From NCBI GenBank assembly GCA_903828515.1, contig CAIKMD010000007.1:1582706-1646705 (forward strand): DNA of 64,000 nucleotides, written 5' to 3'. Below the pieces are notes generated by a model. It saw nothing but the letters and a program-made list of their open reading frames with translations. It was not told the DNA's origin and did no database searches. The DNA is from an uncultured Rhodospirillales bacterium (GTDB taxonomy: Bacteria > Pseudomonadota > Alphaproteobacteria > ATCC43930 > CGMCC-115725). How positions within the stretch are numbered: position 1 is the stretch's first letter; every line of letters starts with the position of its first letter. This document shows, one piece after another, positions 18,506-25,993 of the stretch. The position numbers were made by a program, and so were the translations under genes.

Positions 18506-18841
18506 TCAGCGCTCGCCGCGATCGAGAGCCCGGTAGTCCTGCAGGCGGGTAACCCGCAGGCCGGCGAGGCCGTGGCTATCCACCAACCGCTGCCAGGAGA
18601 GGAATTCCTCAATCGACAGGGTGTAGCGTTGGCAGGCTTCCTCAAGGCTGAGGACACCGGCACGAACCGCCGCGATCACTTCGGCCTTGCGGCGAATGAC
18701 CCAGCGCTTGGTCTCGGGCGGCGGCAAGCTGTCGAGCGTGACGCCGGCGCCGATGTCCACGAGCCATTCGTTGGCGTCCTTGGGCTGCGGCGCGGGTTGA
18801 GCGTTTGTGGCGCTCAACGGGAATGTAGCTTTGGTCTGCAT
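18506..18841 (-). CDS. sciP: CtrA inhibitor SciP (DUF1153)
   Basis: 111-residue small helix-turn-helix protein. Family blocks are TKRWVIRRKAEVIAAVRAG, LSLEEACQRY and SIEEFLSWQRLVDSHG. SciP binds CtrA and blocks its activation of target promoters in G1 in Caulobacter. It lies alone between fliF and flgE, and the same neighbourhood of flgE and sciP is, as I recall, found in Caulobacter. An N-terminal ~30-residue tail is variable. A CtrA-like site upstream fits the known CtrA-SciP feedback. Confidence 0.93.
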   Translation of the reverse strand: MQTKATFPLSATNAQPAPQPKDANEWLVDIGAGVTLDSLPPPETKRWVIRRKAEVIAAVRAGVLSLEEACQRYTLSIEEFLSWQRLVDSHGLAGLRVTRLQDYRALDRGER

Positions 18842-18879
18842 GACAGGGAATGTACCCGGCCCCCTTTTAAAAAAGCCCT

Positions 18880-18894
18880 AAAAGGTATGGTTAA
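18880..18894 (-). promoter_or_regulatory. Degenerate CtrA box before sciP
   Basis: Minus strand reads TTAA-CCATACC-TTTT, with the strong half TTAACCAT, 39 bp before the sciP ATG. The second half matches 2 of 4. A CCTTTTA/TAAAAGG inverted repeat overlaps (18863-18885). Confidence 0.45.
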
Positions 18895-18969
18895 CGCTTT
18901 GATGCATTTAGCGAAAATCCCGGACATTGATCGCCTATGGCGACTCGTCCGGAACCCCCGTTTCATGCG

Positions 18970-20565
18970 CTATTGCTTCGCTTGGATCAGCGTCGAGAGC
19001 ATCTGATCGGCGGTTGTGATGATCTTCGAATTCGCTTCATACGCGCGTTGCGTGATGATCAAATTCGAAAATTCCGTCGCGATGTCGACCGTCGAGTTCT
19101 CCAGCGAGGAGGGCGCGATCGTGCCGGCGGCCCCGGTGCCCGCCTGGCGGAGCAGGACATCGCCGGATGCCGAGGTCTGTATGTAGGAGTCGCCTGAAAC
19201 GGCCTCGAGGCCATTGGCGTTCGCGAAGGTCGCGACCGGCAGCATGTAGATCGCGCGGTGCAGGCCGTTGTCGTAGTTGGCGGTGACAACGCCGTTGGTG
19301 TCGATCGTGACGCCGCTGAAATTGCCGAACTGAACGCCGTCCTGGGTGATCTTGCCGACCGAGAAGGAGTTACCGATCTGGCTGAGGCCGCTGGTGGTTC
19401 CGTCGTTGCCGAGATTGAAGTTCAGGCTTTGCGGCGACGAGCCGGCCGAAACCGTGGTATCCCACGCGATCGTCATGGCGCCGGCCGTGTCGAACGTCGT
19501 ACCGGCGGCATTGAGCGTGCCGTCGGTATTGAACTGAACGATGTTGTCGCCGGGCGCGATCGTCGCGGTGGTGGTGCCCGCATTGGCGAAGGTCGCGGCC
19601 ACCGACCAGCGATTGGCCGGCGTACCGTTGGCGACGGCGCCGCCGGTGAAGGTTTCGGCGCCGGTCGTTGCCGTGATCGTGCTGCCGGTGATCGGTTGAC
19701 CCGAGGCATCGGAAATCTGGACTTTGCCGGCGACGACGCTCGCGGAGAAGCTGCTCGACGAGGCCGTGAAGGCGCTGTTGATGGCGGCCGCGACGTCGGT
19801 CAAGGTCGGCGCCGCCGGCGCCAGCGCCGTGGTGTTATAGGTGTTGCCGTCGACCACAACCTGGAAGACGTCGTTCTGGGCGATCGCGCCGGCCTCGGTG
19901 AAGGACTGCGTCGATGGCGAGACGGCGACGGGGTTAAAGGTCAGCGTCATGTCGTGCGAACCGCCCAGCGAGTCATAGACCGGAACGGTCATGGCCTCGG
20001 GGGTCGACACGTCGTTGGCGGGAAGATTGGCCACCAGGCTGACATTCGCCGTCGGACTCGCGGTTCCCGCATTGGCGGCGACGTTGATCGTCGTCAGCGA
20101 GCTCAGCGATGTCGCCGTGAGCTGATTGTAATTGCCCGCCGCGATGGCCTGCGACTGAGCGGTATTGAGCGCCTGGCCCTGGAGGAAAAAGCCCGCCGAG
20201 TTGACGAGGTTTCCGTTGGCGTCGACCGAGAAGTCGCCGGCGCGGGTAAAAGCGGCGTTGCCGGTCGAACTCGCGTTGGAATTGACCGCGAAGAAGCCGC
20301 CGCCCGAAATCGCCAGATCGGTCGGCGAGGACTGCGATTGCAGCACGCCTTGCTGCGCGACGTTATAGACGGGCTGCGACCGCACGCCGCCGGGCGAATA
20401 AAGCGACGGCGCGCCGCTCTGGGTGACCAGAGTCTCGAAATTCGTGCCGGTCTCTTTATAACCGACCGTGTTCGAGTTCGAGATGTTGTCCGAGATGATG
20501 CCGAGCGCGTTGCTGTTGGCCGAGAGGCCTGACACGGCGGAATAAAGTGCGCCAAAAATACTCAT
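18970..20565 (-). CDS. flgE: Flagellar hook protein FlgE
   Basis: 531-residue hook subunit. The N-terminal rod/hook motif ISDNISNSNTVGYK and the C-terminal family block (SLENSTVDIATEFSNLIITQRAYEANSKIITTADQMLSTLI) frame a long Ala/Thr/Asn-rich outer domain. AGGAGA precedes the ATG. It is exported without a signal peptide by the flagellar type III system. It is the last gene of fliK-flgD-flgE, which begins at a sigma-54 promoter. Confidence 0.96.
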   Translation of the reverse strand: MSIFGALYSAVSGLSANSNALGIISDNISNSNTVGYKETGTNFETLVTQSGAPSLYSPGGVRSQPVYNVAQQGVLQSQSSPTDLAISGGGFFAVNSNASSTGNAAFTRAGDFSVDANGNLVNSAGFFLQGQALNTAQSQAIAAGNYNQLTATSLSSLTTINVAANAGTASPTANVSLVANLPANDVSTPEAMTVPVYDSLGGSHDMTLTFNPVAVSPSTQSFTEAGAIAQNDVFQVVVDGNTYNTTALAPAAPTLTDVAAAINSAFTASSSSFSASVVAGKVQISDASGQPITGSTITATTGAETFTGGAVANGTPANRWSVAATFANAGTTTATIAPGDNIVQFNTDGTLNAAGTTFDTAGAMTIAWDTTVSAGSSPQSLNFNLGNDGTTSGLSQIGNSFSVGKITQDGVQFGNFSGVTIDTNGVVTANYDNGLHRAIYMLPVATFANANGLEAVSGDSYIQTSASGDVLLRQAGTGAAGTIAPSSLENSTVDIATEFSNLIITQRAYEANSKIITTADQMLSTLIQAKQ

Positions 20566-20592
20566 GATGATGTCTCCTGCGATCGCTGCGGA

Positions 20593-21336
20593 TCAGTTGG
20601 ACTGAGTTGTGTTGGGATTGATGGTGACGAGTGAACTCATCGGCACGCTCATGCCGTTGATGGTGAACGTTGCCTGTCCATTCTGGACGCTGACACCCGA
20701 GACGGTGCCGATCGAAGCGATACTCGGCGATATTTTCGTGTTGTTCGCGCCGGTGGCCTGGATGTTGAGGGTGTAATTGCCGTCCGGCAGTTGCAGGCCG
20801 GCATTGGTCTTGCCGTTCCAGTTGAAGGTGTAGGTGCCGGCCGCGGTGGCGCCGGGCTGGGTGTAGACCACGTTGTTGTTCGCGTCGTTGACGACGAGGC
20901 TGGCCGACGACGCCGTGCTGGGCAGCGTGTAGACGAAGCTTGCCTGACTGTTCTGCAGCGGCGCGGTCGAGCCGTTGTACTCGATCTTGTCGCCCACCAG
21001 CGGCAGGGCCGAGATCGTCTGGCCGGCGCCCTGGAGGGTGATCAGCGATTGCAGATTGGTGTTGGTGTTGATCGCCTGTTCGACTTGGCTGAACGAGACC
21101 AATTGCTGCGTGAACTGGTTCGTGTCGAGCGGCGAGAGCGGGTCCTGGTTCTTCAACTGCGTCGTCAGCAGGGTGAGGAAGGTGTTGAAGTTCTGGGTCA
21201 GGCCGCTTGCCGTGTTGGTGCCGGTCGAGGACGAGCCGCTTGCGCTCGCGGCCGGGTTCGAGGTCGAACCCGTCGATCCGATGATCGAGGCTGCCGTGTT
21301 GGCGGCGTTGGCGGCTTGGCTGGCGACGGATGTCAT
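20593..21336 (-). CDS. flgD: Hook-capping/scaffold protein FlgD
   Basis: 247-residue hook cap. The conserved N-terminal block is NTFLTLLTTQLKNQDPLSPLDTNQFTQQLVSFSQVEQAI. A FlgD Ig/tudor-like part follows with GTYTFNWNGKTNAGLQLPDGNYTL. It guides FlgE polymerisation and leaves the structure afterwards. It lies between fliK (20 bp) and flgE (27 bp). Confidence 0.96.
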   Translation of the reverse strand: MTSVASQAANAANTAASIIGSTGSTSNPAASASGSSSTGTNTASGLTQNFNTFLTLLTTQLKNQDPLSPLDTNQFTQQLVSFSQVEQAINTNTNLQSLITLQGAGQTISALPLVGDKIEYNGSTAPLQNSQASFVYTLPSTASSASLVVNDANNNVVYTQPGATAAGTYTFNWNGKTNAGLQLPDGNYTLNIQATGANNTKISPSIASIGTVSGVSVQNGQATFTINGMSVPMSSLVTINPNTTQSN

Positions 21337-21356
21337 GGCGATTCCTTCGATCGATC

Positions 21357-22718
21357 TCAGACTTCGATATTGATGCTGCCGGCGTGCGCCCGCGTGGCGG
21401 GAGCGGCGGCGGCGATGGCCGCGTTGTCGGCGGCGGAATTGGCGAACCGGTTGCCGGCGGAATTGCCGCTGCTGCCTTGCTGTGAGTTCTGTGCGAAGGA
21501 CTGGTTGTCGCCGCGCATGTTGAAGCTCAGGCTGTTGGCATCGGCGTTGAGGCCCGCGTCGCGAAGCGCCTGCTGAAGATTGCCGGAATCCTGCTTCAGC
21601 ATGTTGAGCGTGTCGGAGCGATCGGCCGTGATGACCGCGCTGATGCGACCGTCATGGCCGACATTCAGTTTGACGTCGATCGTGCCGAGGCTCGCCGGCT
21701 TCAACTGGATCGTGATTTCGTTGTTGTTGGCGGCGACCGCCTGCTTGAGGTTGAGCGCGACCTGCTCGCCCACCGGTATATAAGGGGCGGGTGTGTGGGT
21801 CGCGGCGTCGGCTTGCACCGGCGCGGTGAGGGTGTTCTGCGGCGGCGCGAGACTGGATGCGGCATTGGCGGTCTGATTGGCGGTTGCCGTATCGATGTCG
21901 GTGTCCGTCTCCGCCGCGTGATCGGCTGATGCTCCGGGAACATTGAAGCTGCCGCCGGATTTCTCGGGCTGCGGCGCCTGGGTCAAGGTCGGCTTTGGCG
22001 TCGCGGCGGCAATTTGCGATGCGTCGGGCATAACCGGCGCCGGCGCCGGCGCTGCCGCGGCCGGTTTCGGCGTATCGCCCGCGGCACCCGGCGTCGTCGG
22101 CGTCGACGGGTCGAGATTCGCGTTCGGGGCCTGAAGCATATGGGAGGGAACCGTCGACATCGCTGCGGTCGGCTGCGACGCGAAGGTCGGTGCCGCGGCG
22201 GCGATCCGCGCATTGAGCTCGTCGGCGCCGAAAGGCGAGGGCGTGGCGCTGCCGTTCGCGTTGGCGGCGGCGTTCGGATCGGTATTGGCGCCCGGAACCG
22301 CATTCGTGTTGCCGGCCGATTTACCTGCCGCGTTCGGATCCGTTGCGTTGGCTTGTGCGCCGGCCGCCGCCGCCGCGCCATCGGGTTGACCGTTGGTCAA
22401 GGGAGCCGTGGTGGGTGCCGGTGTCGGAGACGTCGGTGTGAGCGTGGGATTCTGGACCGGCGTGATGTTCTGCTGCGCCGCTATATAAGGCGTCGCATTC
22501 GAATCGTTCGGGTCCGTCTTCTTGGCGGCTTGCTGCACGTTCGCGGCAATCGATCCGCTACCCGTTCCCTTCAAGAGATCGGTGACGCTTGATTGCGTCG
22601 CGGACAATAAATCGAGAAAGCCATTGCCGGCGGTCTGAATCTGCTGAGCAGCCGCGGTCGCATTGGCGGATGCGTTGGCGGCGGCATGCGGTGCGGAGAG
22701 TACTTGTTGAGCGATCAT
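21357..22718 (-). CDS. fliK: Flagellar hook-length control protein FliK
   Basis: 453-residue FliK. Residues 1-350 are low-complexity Ala/Pro/Asn/Thr, acting as the molecular ruler. The C-terminal Flg_hook domain reads LNLKQAVAANNNEITIQLKPASLGTIDVKLNVGHDGRISAVITADR. It measures hook length and switches FlhB specificity. ATG at 22718 (MIAQQVLS) has AAGGAA about 8 nt upstream. The open frame upstream to 22946 is Arg-rich and covers the promoter region, so it is not used. Transcription is from a sigma-54 promoter at 22750-22765. Confidence 0.92.
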   Translation of the reverse strand: MIAQQVLSAPHAAANASANATAAAQQIQTAGNGFLDLLSATQSSVTDLLKGTGSGSIAANVQQAAKKTDPNDSNATPYIAAQQNITPVQNPTLTPTSPTPAPTTAPLTNGQPDGAAAAAGAQANATDPNAAGKSAGNTNAVPGANTDPNAAANANGSATPSPFGADELNARIAAAAPTFASQPTAAMSTVPSHMLQAPNANLDPSTPTTPGAAGDTPKPAAAAPAPAPVMPDASQIAAATPKPTLTQAPQPEKSGGSFNVPGASADHAAETDTDIDTATANQTANAASSLAPPQNTLTAPVQADAATHTPAPYIPVGEQVALNLKQAVAANNNEITIQLKPASLGTIDVKLNVGHDGRISAVITADRSDTLNMLKQDSGNLQQALRDAGLNADANSLSFNMRGDNQSFAQNSQQGSSGNSAGNRFANSAADNAAIAAAAPATRAHAGSINIEV

Positions 22719-22749
22719 TCGAGTTCCTTGCGATGACGTGACGGTAGGG

Positions 22750-22765
22750 AGCAATCCCCGTGCCA
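22750..22765 (-). promoter_or_regulatory. Sigma-54 promoter of fliK-flgD-flgE
   Basis: Minus strand TGGCACGGGGATTGCT: -24 GG and -12 GC separated by exactly 10 nt, an almost perfect consensus. The -12 element is 33 bp upstream of the fliK ATG. Four FlbD-type palindromes lie 75-190 bp further upstream. Confidence 0.9.
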
Positions 22766-22839
22766 TCGCCGCGCAAATCGCCAAGCGTTTGATACGACAT
22801 AGATTTCTCGATGAGGCGATTTTTCTACGCGGACCCGAA

Positions 22840-22955
22840 CGGCAAAGCGTGCCGGGCAGGGCGGGGCAATCTTTGCCGCCGGTCGATTGTCGTCGGCACG
22901 ATTTTACTCGGCAAGATTTGCCTGAACGGCAATTTCGTCTCGGCAAAACTTGCCG
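22840..22955. promoter_or_regulatory. Array of four FlbD-type palindromes between fliK and flagellin
   Basis: Within the 403-bp fliK-flagellin gap, which holds no gene, the motif CGGCA-N5-TGCCG occurs at 22840-22854 and 22941-22955 (perfect), and at 22864-22878 and 22909-22923 (one outer base changed). Further half-sites (CGGCA) are at about 22893 and 22926. Location fits an enhancer shared by the divergent fliK and flagellin units. FlbD as the binder is inferred from the Caulobacter ftr elements. Confidence 0.75.
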
Positions 22956-23121
22956 CGCTCTTGCGCAGCCTACGTTTTTGGTCTCGCGGATTTATCCGGC
23001 ATTTTAACAAAATATCAGTGGGTTTGTCCGATAACCAATACATCCAAGCACTCGGGGCACGGATCGTTCCGGGCGCTACGGGTCGCGAAGCGACTTGTTC
23101 AACTTCTAGAAGGAACCGACT

Positions 23122-23991
23122 ATGTCCAGTAACATCGTGCTCGGCGGCGCCACGACCCAGAACCTCCTGGCCCTCCAAAACATCAATACCCAGCTCGATA
23201 CGACGCAGGGTCACCTCTCCACCGGTCTTGCCGTTGCCAGCGCGACGGATGACGCGGTGAAGTACTTCCAGGCTCAATCGCTGAGCAGCCGCGCGTCCGA
23301 TCTGTCGACGCGCAAAGATGCGATTTCGCAGGGTATTTCCGCGCTTACCGCGGCTACCAACGGTATCACCAGCGTGATCTCGGTCCTCCAGCAGATGGAA
23401 GGCATCGTGAACGGCGCCTCGACCCAGACCGCATCTCAGCGCGCGTCGGCGGCTACCCAGTTCAACACCTTGGGCCAACAGCTCAGCACGCTGTTGAATG
23501 ACTCGAGCTATCAGGGCCTCAACCTGGTCAATTCGACTACGTCGAACCTGACCCTCCAGTTCAGCATCACCTCGACCTCGACCTTGAAGATCAACGGCCA
23601 GAACCTACTGTTCTCGAAGCTGGTCACCGGCGGCAAAGCCCTGGCGAAAGGCTCGGTCGCGGCGACCAAGCTGATCACCTACAAGTTCTCGGTCGTCAGC
23701 AACAAGATCTCGCAGTTCACCAACCTCTACAACACCTTGCAGACCGCGGTGTTCAAGGCCCAGGCTTCGGCCGCGACCCTCGGCACGAACGTCAACTTCC
23801 TGCAGACGCGTCTTTCGTTCACGCAGCAGTACATCTCGACCCTGCAGGGCGGCGCTTCTCAGTTGACCGTCGCAGACGTCAACCAGGAATCGACGAACCT
23901 GGTCACCTTGCAGACCCGCCAACAGCTCGCCATTCAGTCGCTGTCGATCGCGACGTCGTCCGAGCAGGCCGTTCTGCGTCTCTTCCACTAA
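23122..23991 (+). CDS. Flagellin (first copy)
   Basis: 289-residue short flagellin without a large outer domain. N-terminal D0/D1 helix block (LLALQNINTQLDTTQGHLSTGLAV) and C-terminal block (NLVTLQTRQQLAIQSLSIATSSEQAVLRLFH) are typical. It lacks Cys and Trp and is rich in Ser/Thr, suitable for the O-glycosylation implied by the pse/maf genes nearby. AAGGA lies 8 nt before ATG. At the position where the second flagellin has a sigma-54 element, this gene has GGCACGGATCGTTC, with a damaged -12. The four palindromes lie upstream. A terminator follows. Confidence 0.95.
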   Translation: MSSNIVLGGATTQNLLALQNINTQLDTTQGHLSTGLAVASATDDAVKYFQAQSLSSRASDLSTRKDAISQGISALTAATNGITSVISVLQQMEGIVNGASTQTASQRASAATQFNTLGQQLSTLLNDSSYQGLNLVNSTTSNLTLQFSITSTSTLKINGQNLLFSKLVTGGKALAKGSVAATKLITYKFSVVSNKISQFTNLYNTLQTAVFKAQASAATLGTNVNFLQTRLSFTQQYISTLQGGASQLTVADVNQESTNLVTLQTRQQLAIQSLSIATSSEQAVLRLFH

Positions 23992-24017
23992 GCCAGTCCG
24001 ACCAACTGGTGACGCGG

Positions 24018-24039
24018 CGGGCGGCCTTCGGGCCGCCCG
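24018..24039 (+). terminator. Rho-independent terminator after first flagellin
   Basis: Nine-bp GC stem (CGGGCGGCC and complement) closed by a TTCG tetraloop, followed by TTTGCGTTT. It separates the two flagellin genes into independent transcripts. Confidence 0.85.
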
Positions 24040-24124
24040 TTTGCGTTTCGGGGGTAAGCTTCGCTTAAAGTTTTGACGAACCCCAAAAACCGCAGCTTGG
24101 TAAATTCGAGTTAAGCCTACAGAA

Positions 24125-24140
24125 CGGCACGATCCTTGCC
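24125..24140 (+). promoter_or_regulatory. Sigma-54 promoter of second flagellin
   Basis: CGGCACGATCCTTGCC: GG-N10-GC with a good TTGC -12 box, 57 bp upstream of the ATG at 24197. No CGGCA-N5-TGCCG palindrome was found in this 205-bp gap, so any enhancer would have to be the array upstream of the first flagellin. Confidence 0.8.
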
Positions 24141-24196
24141 ATTAGGGCGTCAGGACCGCGAAGCGGATCCGATAACTCTAGAAGGATCGTTACCAC

Positions 24197-25060
24197 ATGA
24201 GCATCACCCTCGGCTCGGCCACTTCCCAGAACCTGTTGGCCCTGCAAAACATCAATTCCTCCCTGAGCACGACCCAGAGCCATCTCGCCACCGGTCTCGC
24301 TGTTGCCAGCGCGACGGACGACGCGGTGAAATACTTCCAGTCGCAATCGCTCAACGCCCGCGCGGCCGATCTGTCCACGCGTAAGGACTCGATCTCCCAG
24401 GGCATCTCCTCGCTCACCGCCGCGACGAACGGCATCACGGGCATCATTTCAATTCTGCAGCAGATGGAAGGTGTCGTGAACGGCGCTTCGACCCAGACGG
24501 CATCCCAGCGCGCTTCGGCGGCGACCCAGTTCAATACCCTGGGCCAGCAGCTCACGACGTTGCTCGGTGACTCCAGCTACCAGGGCCTCAACCTGGTCAA
24601 CGCGACCACGTCGAACCTGACGCTGCAGTTCAGCCAGACCTCGACCTCGACCTTGAAAATCAACGGCCAGAACTTGGTCTTCTCCAAGCTCGTCACCGGC
24701 GGCAAGGCCTTGGCGAAAGGCTCGAAGGCAGCGACCTTGTTGATCTCGCTGAAATTCTCGGCGGTCTCCAACAAGATCTCGGTGTTCTCCAACGCCTACA
24801 ACGCGCTCCAGACCGCGGTGTTCAAGGCCCAGGCGGCCGCCCAGACCTTGGGTACGAACGTCAACTTCCTGCAGACCCGCCTGTCGTTCACCCAGAACTA
24901 CATCTCGACCCTGCAGGGCGGCGCTTCCAACCTCACGGTCGCCGACCTCAACCAGGAATCGACGAACCTGGTCACCTTGCAGACCCGCCAACAGCTCGCC
25001 ATTCAGTCGCTGTCGATCGCGACCTCGTCCGAGCAGGCCGTTCTGCGTCTCTTCCACTAA
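24197..25060 (+). CDS. Flagellin (second copy)
   Basis: 287-residue paralogue of the first flagellin, very similar over its length. Differences cluster in the middle (KGSKAATLLISLKFSAVSNKISVFSNAYNALQ) and at the N-terminus. It has no Cys or Trp. It has its own sigma-54 promoter and its own terminator. The last ~105 coding bases are identical to the first copy except one synonymous change. Ser/Thr residues are plausible sites for pseudaminic-acid-type sugars. Relative roles of the two flagellins are unknown. Confidence 0.95.
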   Translation: MSITLGSATSQNLLALQNINSSLSTTQSHLATGLAVASATDDAVKYFQSQSLNARAADLSTRKDSISQGISSLTAATNGITGIISILQQMEGVVNGASTQTASQRASAATQFNTLGQQLTTLLGDSSYQGLNLVNATTSNLTLQFSQTSTSTLKINGQNLVFSKLVTGGKALAKGSKAATLLISLKFSAVSNKISVFSNAYNALQTAVFKAQAAAQTLGTNVNFLQTRLSFTQNYISTLQGGASNLTVADLNQESTNLVTLQTRQQLAIQSLSIATSSEQAVLRLFH

Positions 25061-25087
25061 GCCTTGATCGGTTAGTACCGGTTGCGT

Positions 25088-25117
25088 GGCGTGCGGTTCC
25101 CCAAAGGGCCGCACGCC
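25088..25117 (+). terminator. Terminator after second flagellin
   Basis: GGCGTGCGG pairs with CCGCACGCC across a 12-nt loop that can pair further, followed by CGTTTCC. A degenerate CtrA-like site (TTAA-N7-GTAA, 25126-25140) lies just after it, 52 bp before flbT. Confidence 0.75.
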
Positions 25118-25191
25118 CGTTTCCGTTAATCCTTTCGTAAGCCTGCGGGGCGTAGAAAGGTTGATCGAGCCAATCAACGGAGATCGGTAGA

Positions 25192-25605
25192 ATGCCGCTC
25201 ACCATCAATCTCAAGCCGCGCGAGCGGCTCATTGTCAACGGCGTCGTGATCGAGAATTCAGGCCAGGTGGCCAAAATTCTGATCCACAACAACGCCGCGC
25301 TCCTCCGGGAAAAAGACATCATCACCGAAGACGCCGCGACGACGCCGGCGCGCCGGATTTATTTCGCCATTCAGTGCGAATATCTCTTTCCCGGCAAAGA
25401 TGATCTATTTTTACCCATAATTTACAAGTTTCTTACAGAGTTCGAGGCAGCAGCGCCGAGCACGGTTAATTTCGTCCAGGAAATCCGTCAGCTCGTTGAT
25501 GCCGGCCACTATTACCGGGCCTTGAAGTCGGCAAAACAATTGATTGCGAGAGAGTTAGAGATCCTGAATGACGACGCAGACGAAGGCATATCAAAGGACT
25601 CCTGA
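25192..25605 (+). CDS. flbT: Flagellin synthesis repressor FlbT
   Basis: 137-residue FlbT. Family blocks are LKPRERLIVNGVVIEN, LLREKDIITEDAATTPARRIYFAIQCEYL and ALKSAKQLIARELEIL. In Caulobacter FlbT binds the 5' leader of flagellin mRNA and limits its translation until hook completion. GGAG precedes the ATG. It overlaps flaF by 38 bp in another frame, so the two are translationally linked. Confidence 0.95.
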   Translation: MPLTINLKPRERLIVNGVVIENSGQVAKILIHNNAALLREKDIITEDAATTPARRIYFAIQCEYLFPGKDDLFLPIIYKFLTEFEAAAPSTVNFVQEIRQLVDAGHYYRALKSAKQLIARELEILNDDADEGISKDS

Positions 25606-25981
25606 GCTGGGTAATCCGGCTCGCACGGAAGCATGGGCGCTGCTTGAATCGGCACGCCTGCTCCATCAGGCGAAAGACGCCCCGATCGAAGATTTCCGCG
25701 CCGCGCTTCGCAAGAACTGGCGGTTGTGGACGATCTTCCAGGCAAGCCTGCTCGAACCCGATTGCACCTTGCCGGCGCCGGTGCGCGGCAATCTGTTGGG
25801 CCTTTCGAATTTCGTCGACCGCCAGACCGCCGAGCTTCTTGCCGTGCGCGATGCGAAGAAGGTCGATGTGCTCGTGAATATCAACCGTCAGATCAGCGAG
25901 GGCCTTCTCGAAGGCCAGCGCACCGGTGCCCGCGGGGCACAAAACGCTGCGGTGACGGCGCAGCTCCAAGAATCGGCCTAG
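25568..25981 (+). CDS. flaF: Flagellin regulator/secretion chaperone FlaF
   Basis: 137-residue FlaF protein (ARTEAWALLESARLLHQAKD...LRKNWRLWTIFQASLLEPDCTLP...VDRQTAELLAVRDAKKVDVLVNINRQISEGL). FlaF promotes flagellin synthesis and secretion and antagonises FlbT. The gene overlaps flbT and is followed 12 bp later by a TPR/OGT-type glycosyltransferase gene. Confidence 0.95.
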   Translation: MTTQTKAYQRTPELGNPARTEAWALLESARLLHQAKDAPIEDFRAALRKNWRLWTIFQASLLEPDCTLPAPVRGNLLGLSNFVDRQTAELLAVRDAKKVDVLVNINRQISEGLLEGQRTGARGAQNAAVTAQLQESA

Positions 25982-25993
25982 TCGAGACAGCGC

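Noticed and set aside
22840-22955. CRISPR-like or direct-repeat array
   Set aside because: Units are palindromic 15-mers with irregular spacing (24, 45, 32 bp) and varied spacers; they fit regulator sites.
22784-22960. Short open frames in the fliK-flagellin gap
   Set aside because: They run through the palindrome array and lack ribosome sites or similarity to known proteins.
23056-23069. Sigma-54 promoter for the first flagellin
   Set aside because: -12 reads TC instead of GC at the right spacing, so it is listed only as a degenerate remnant.
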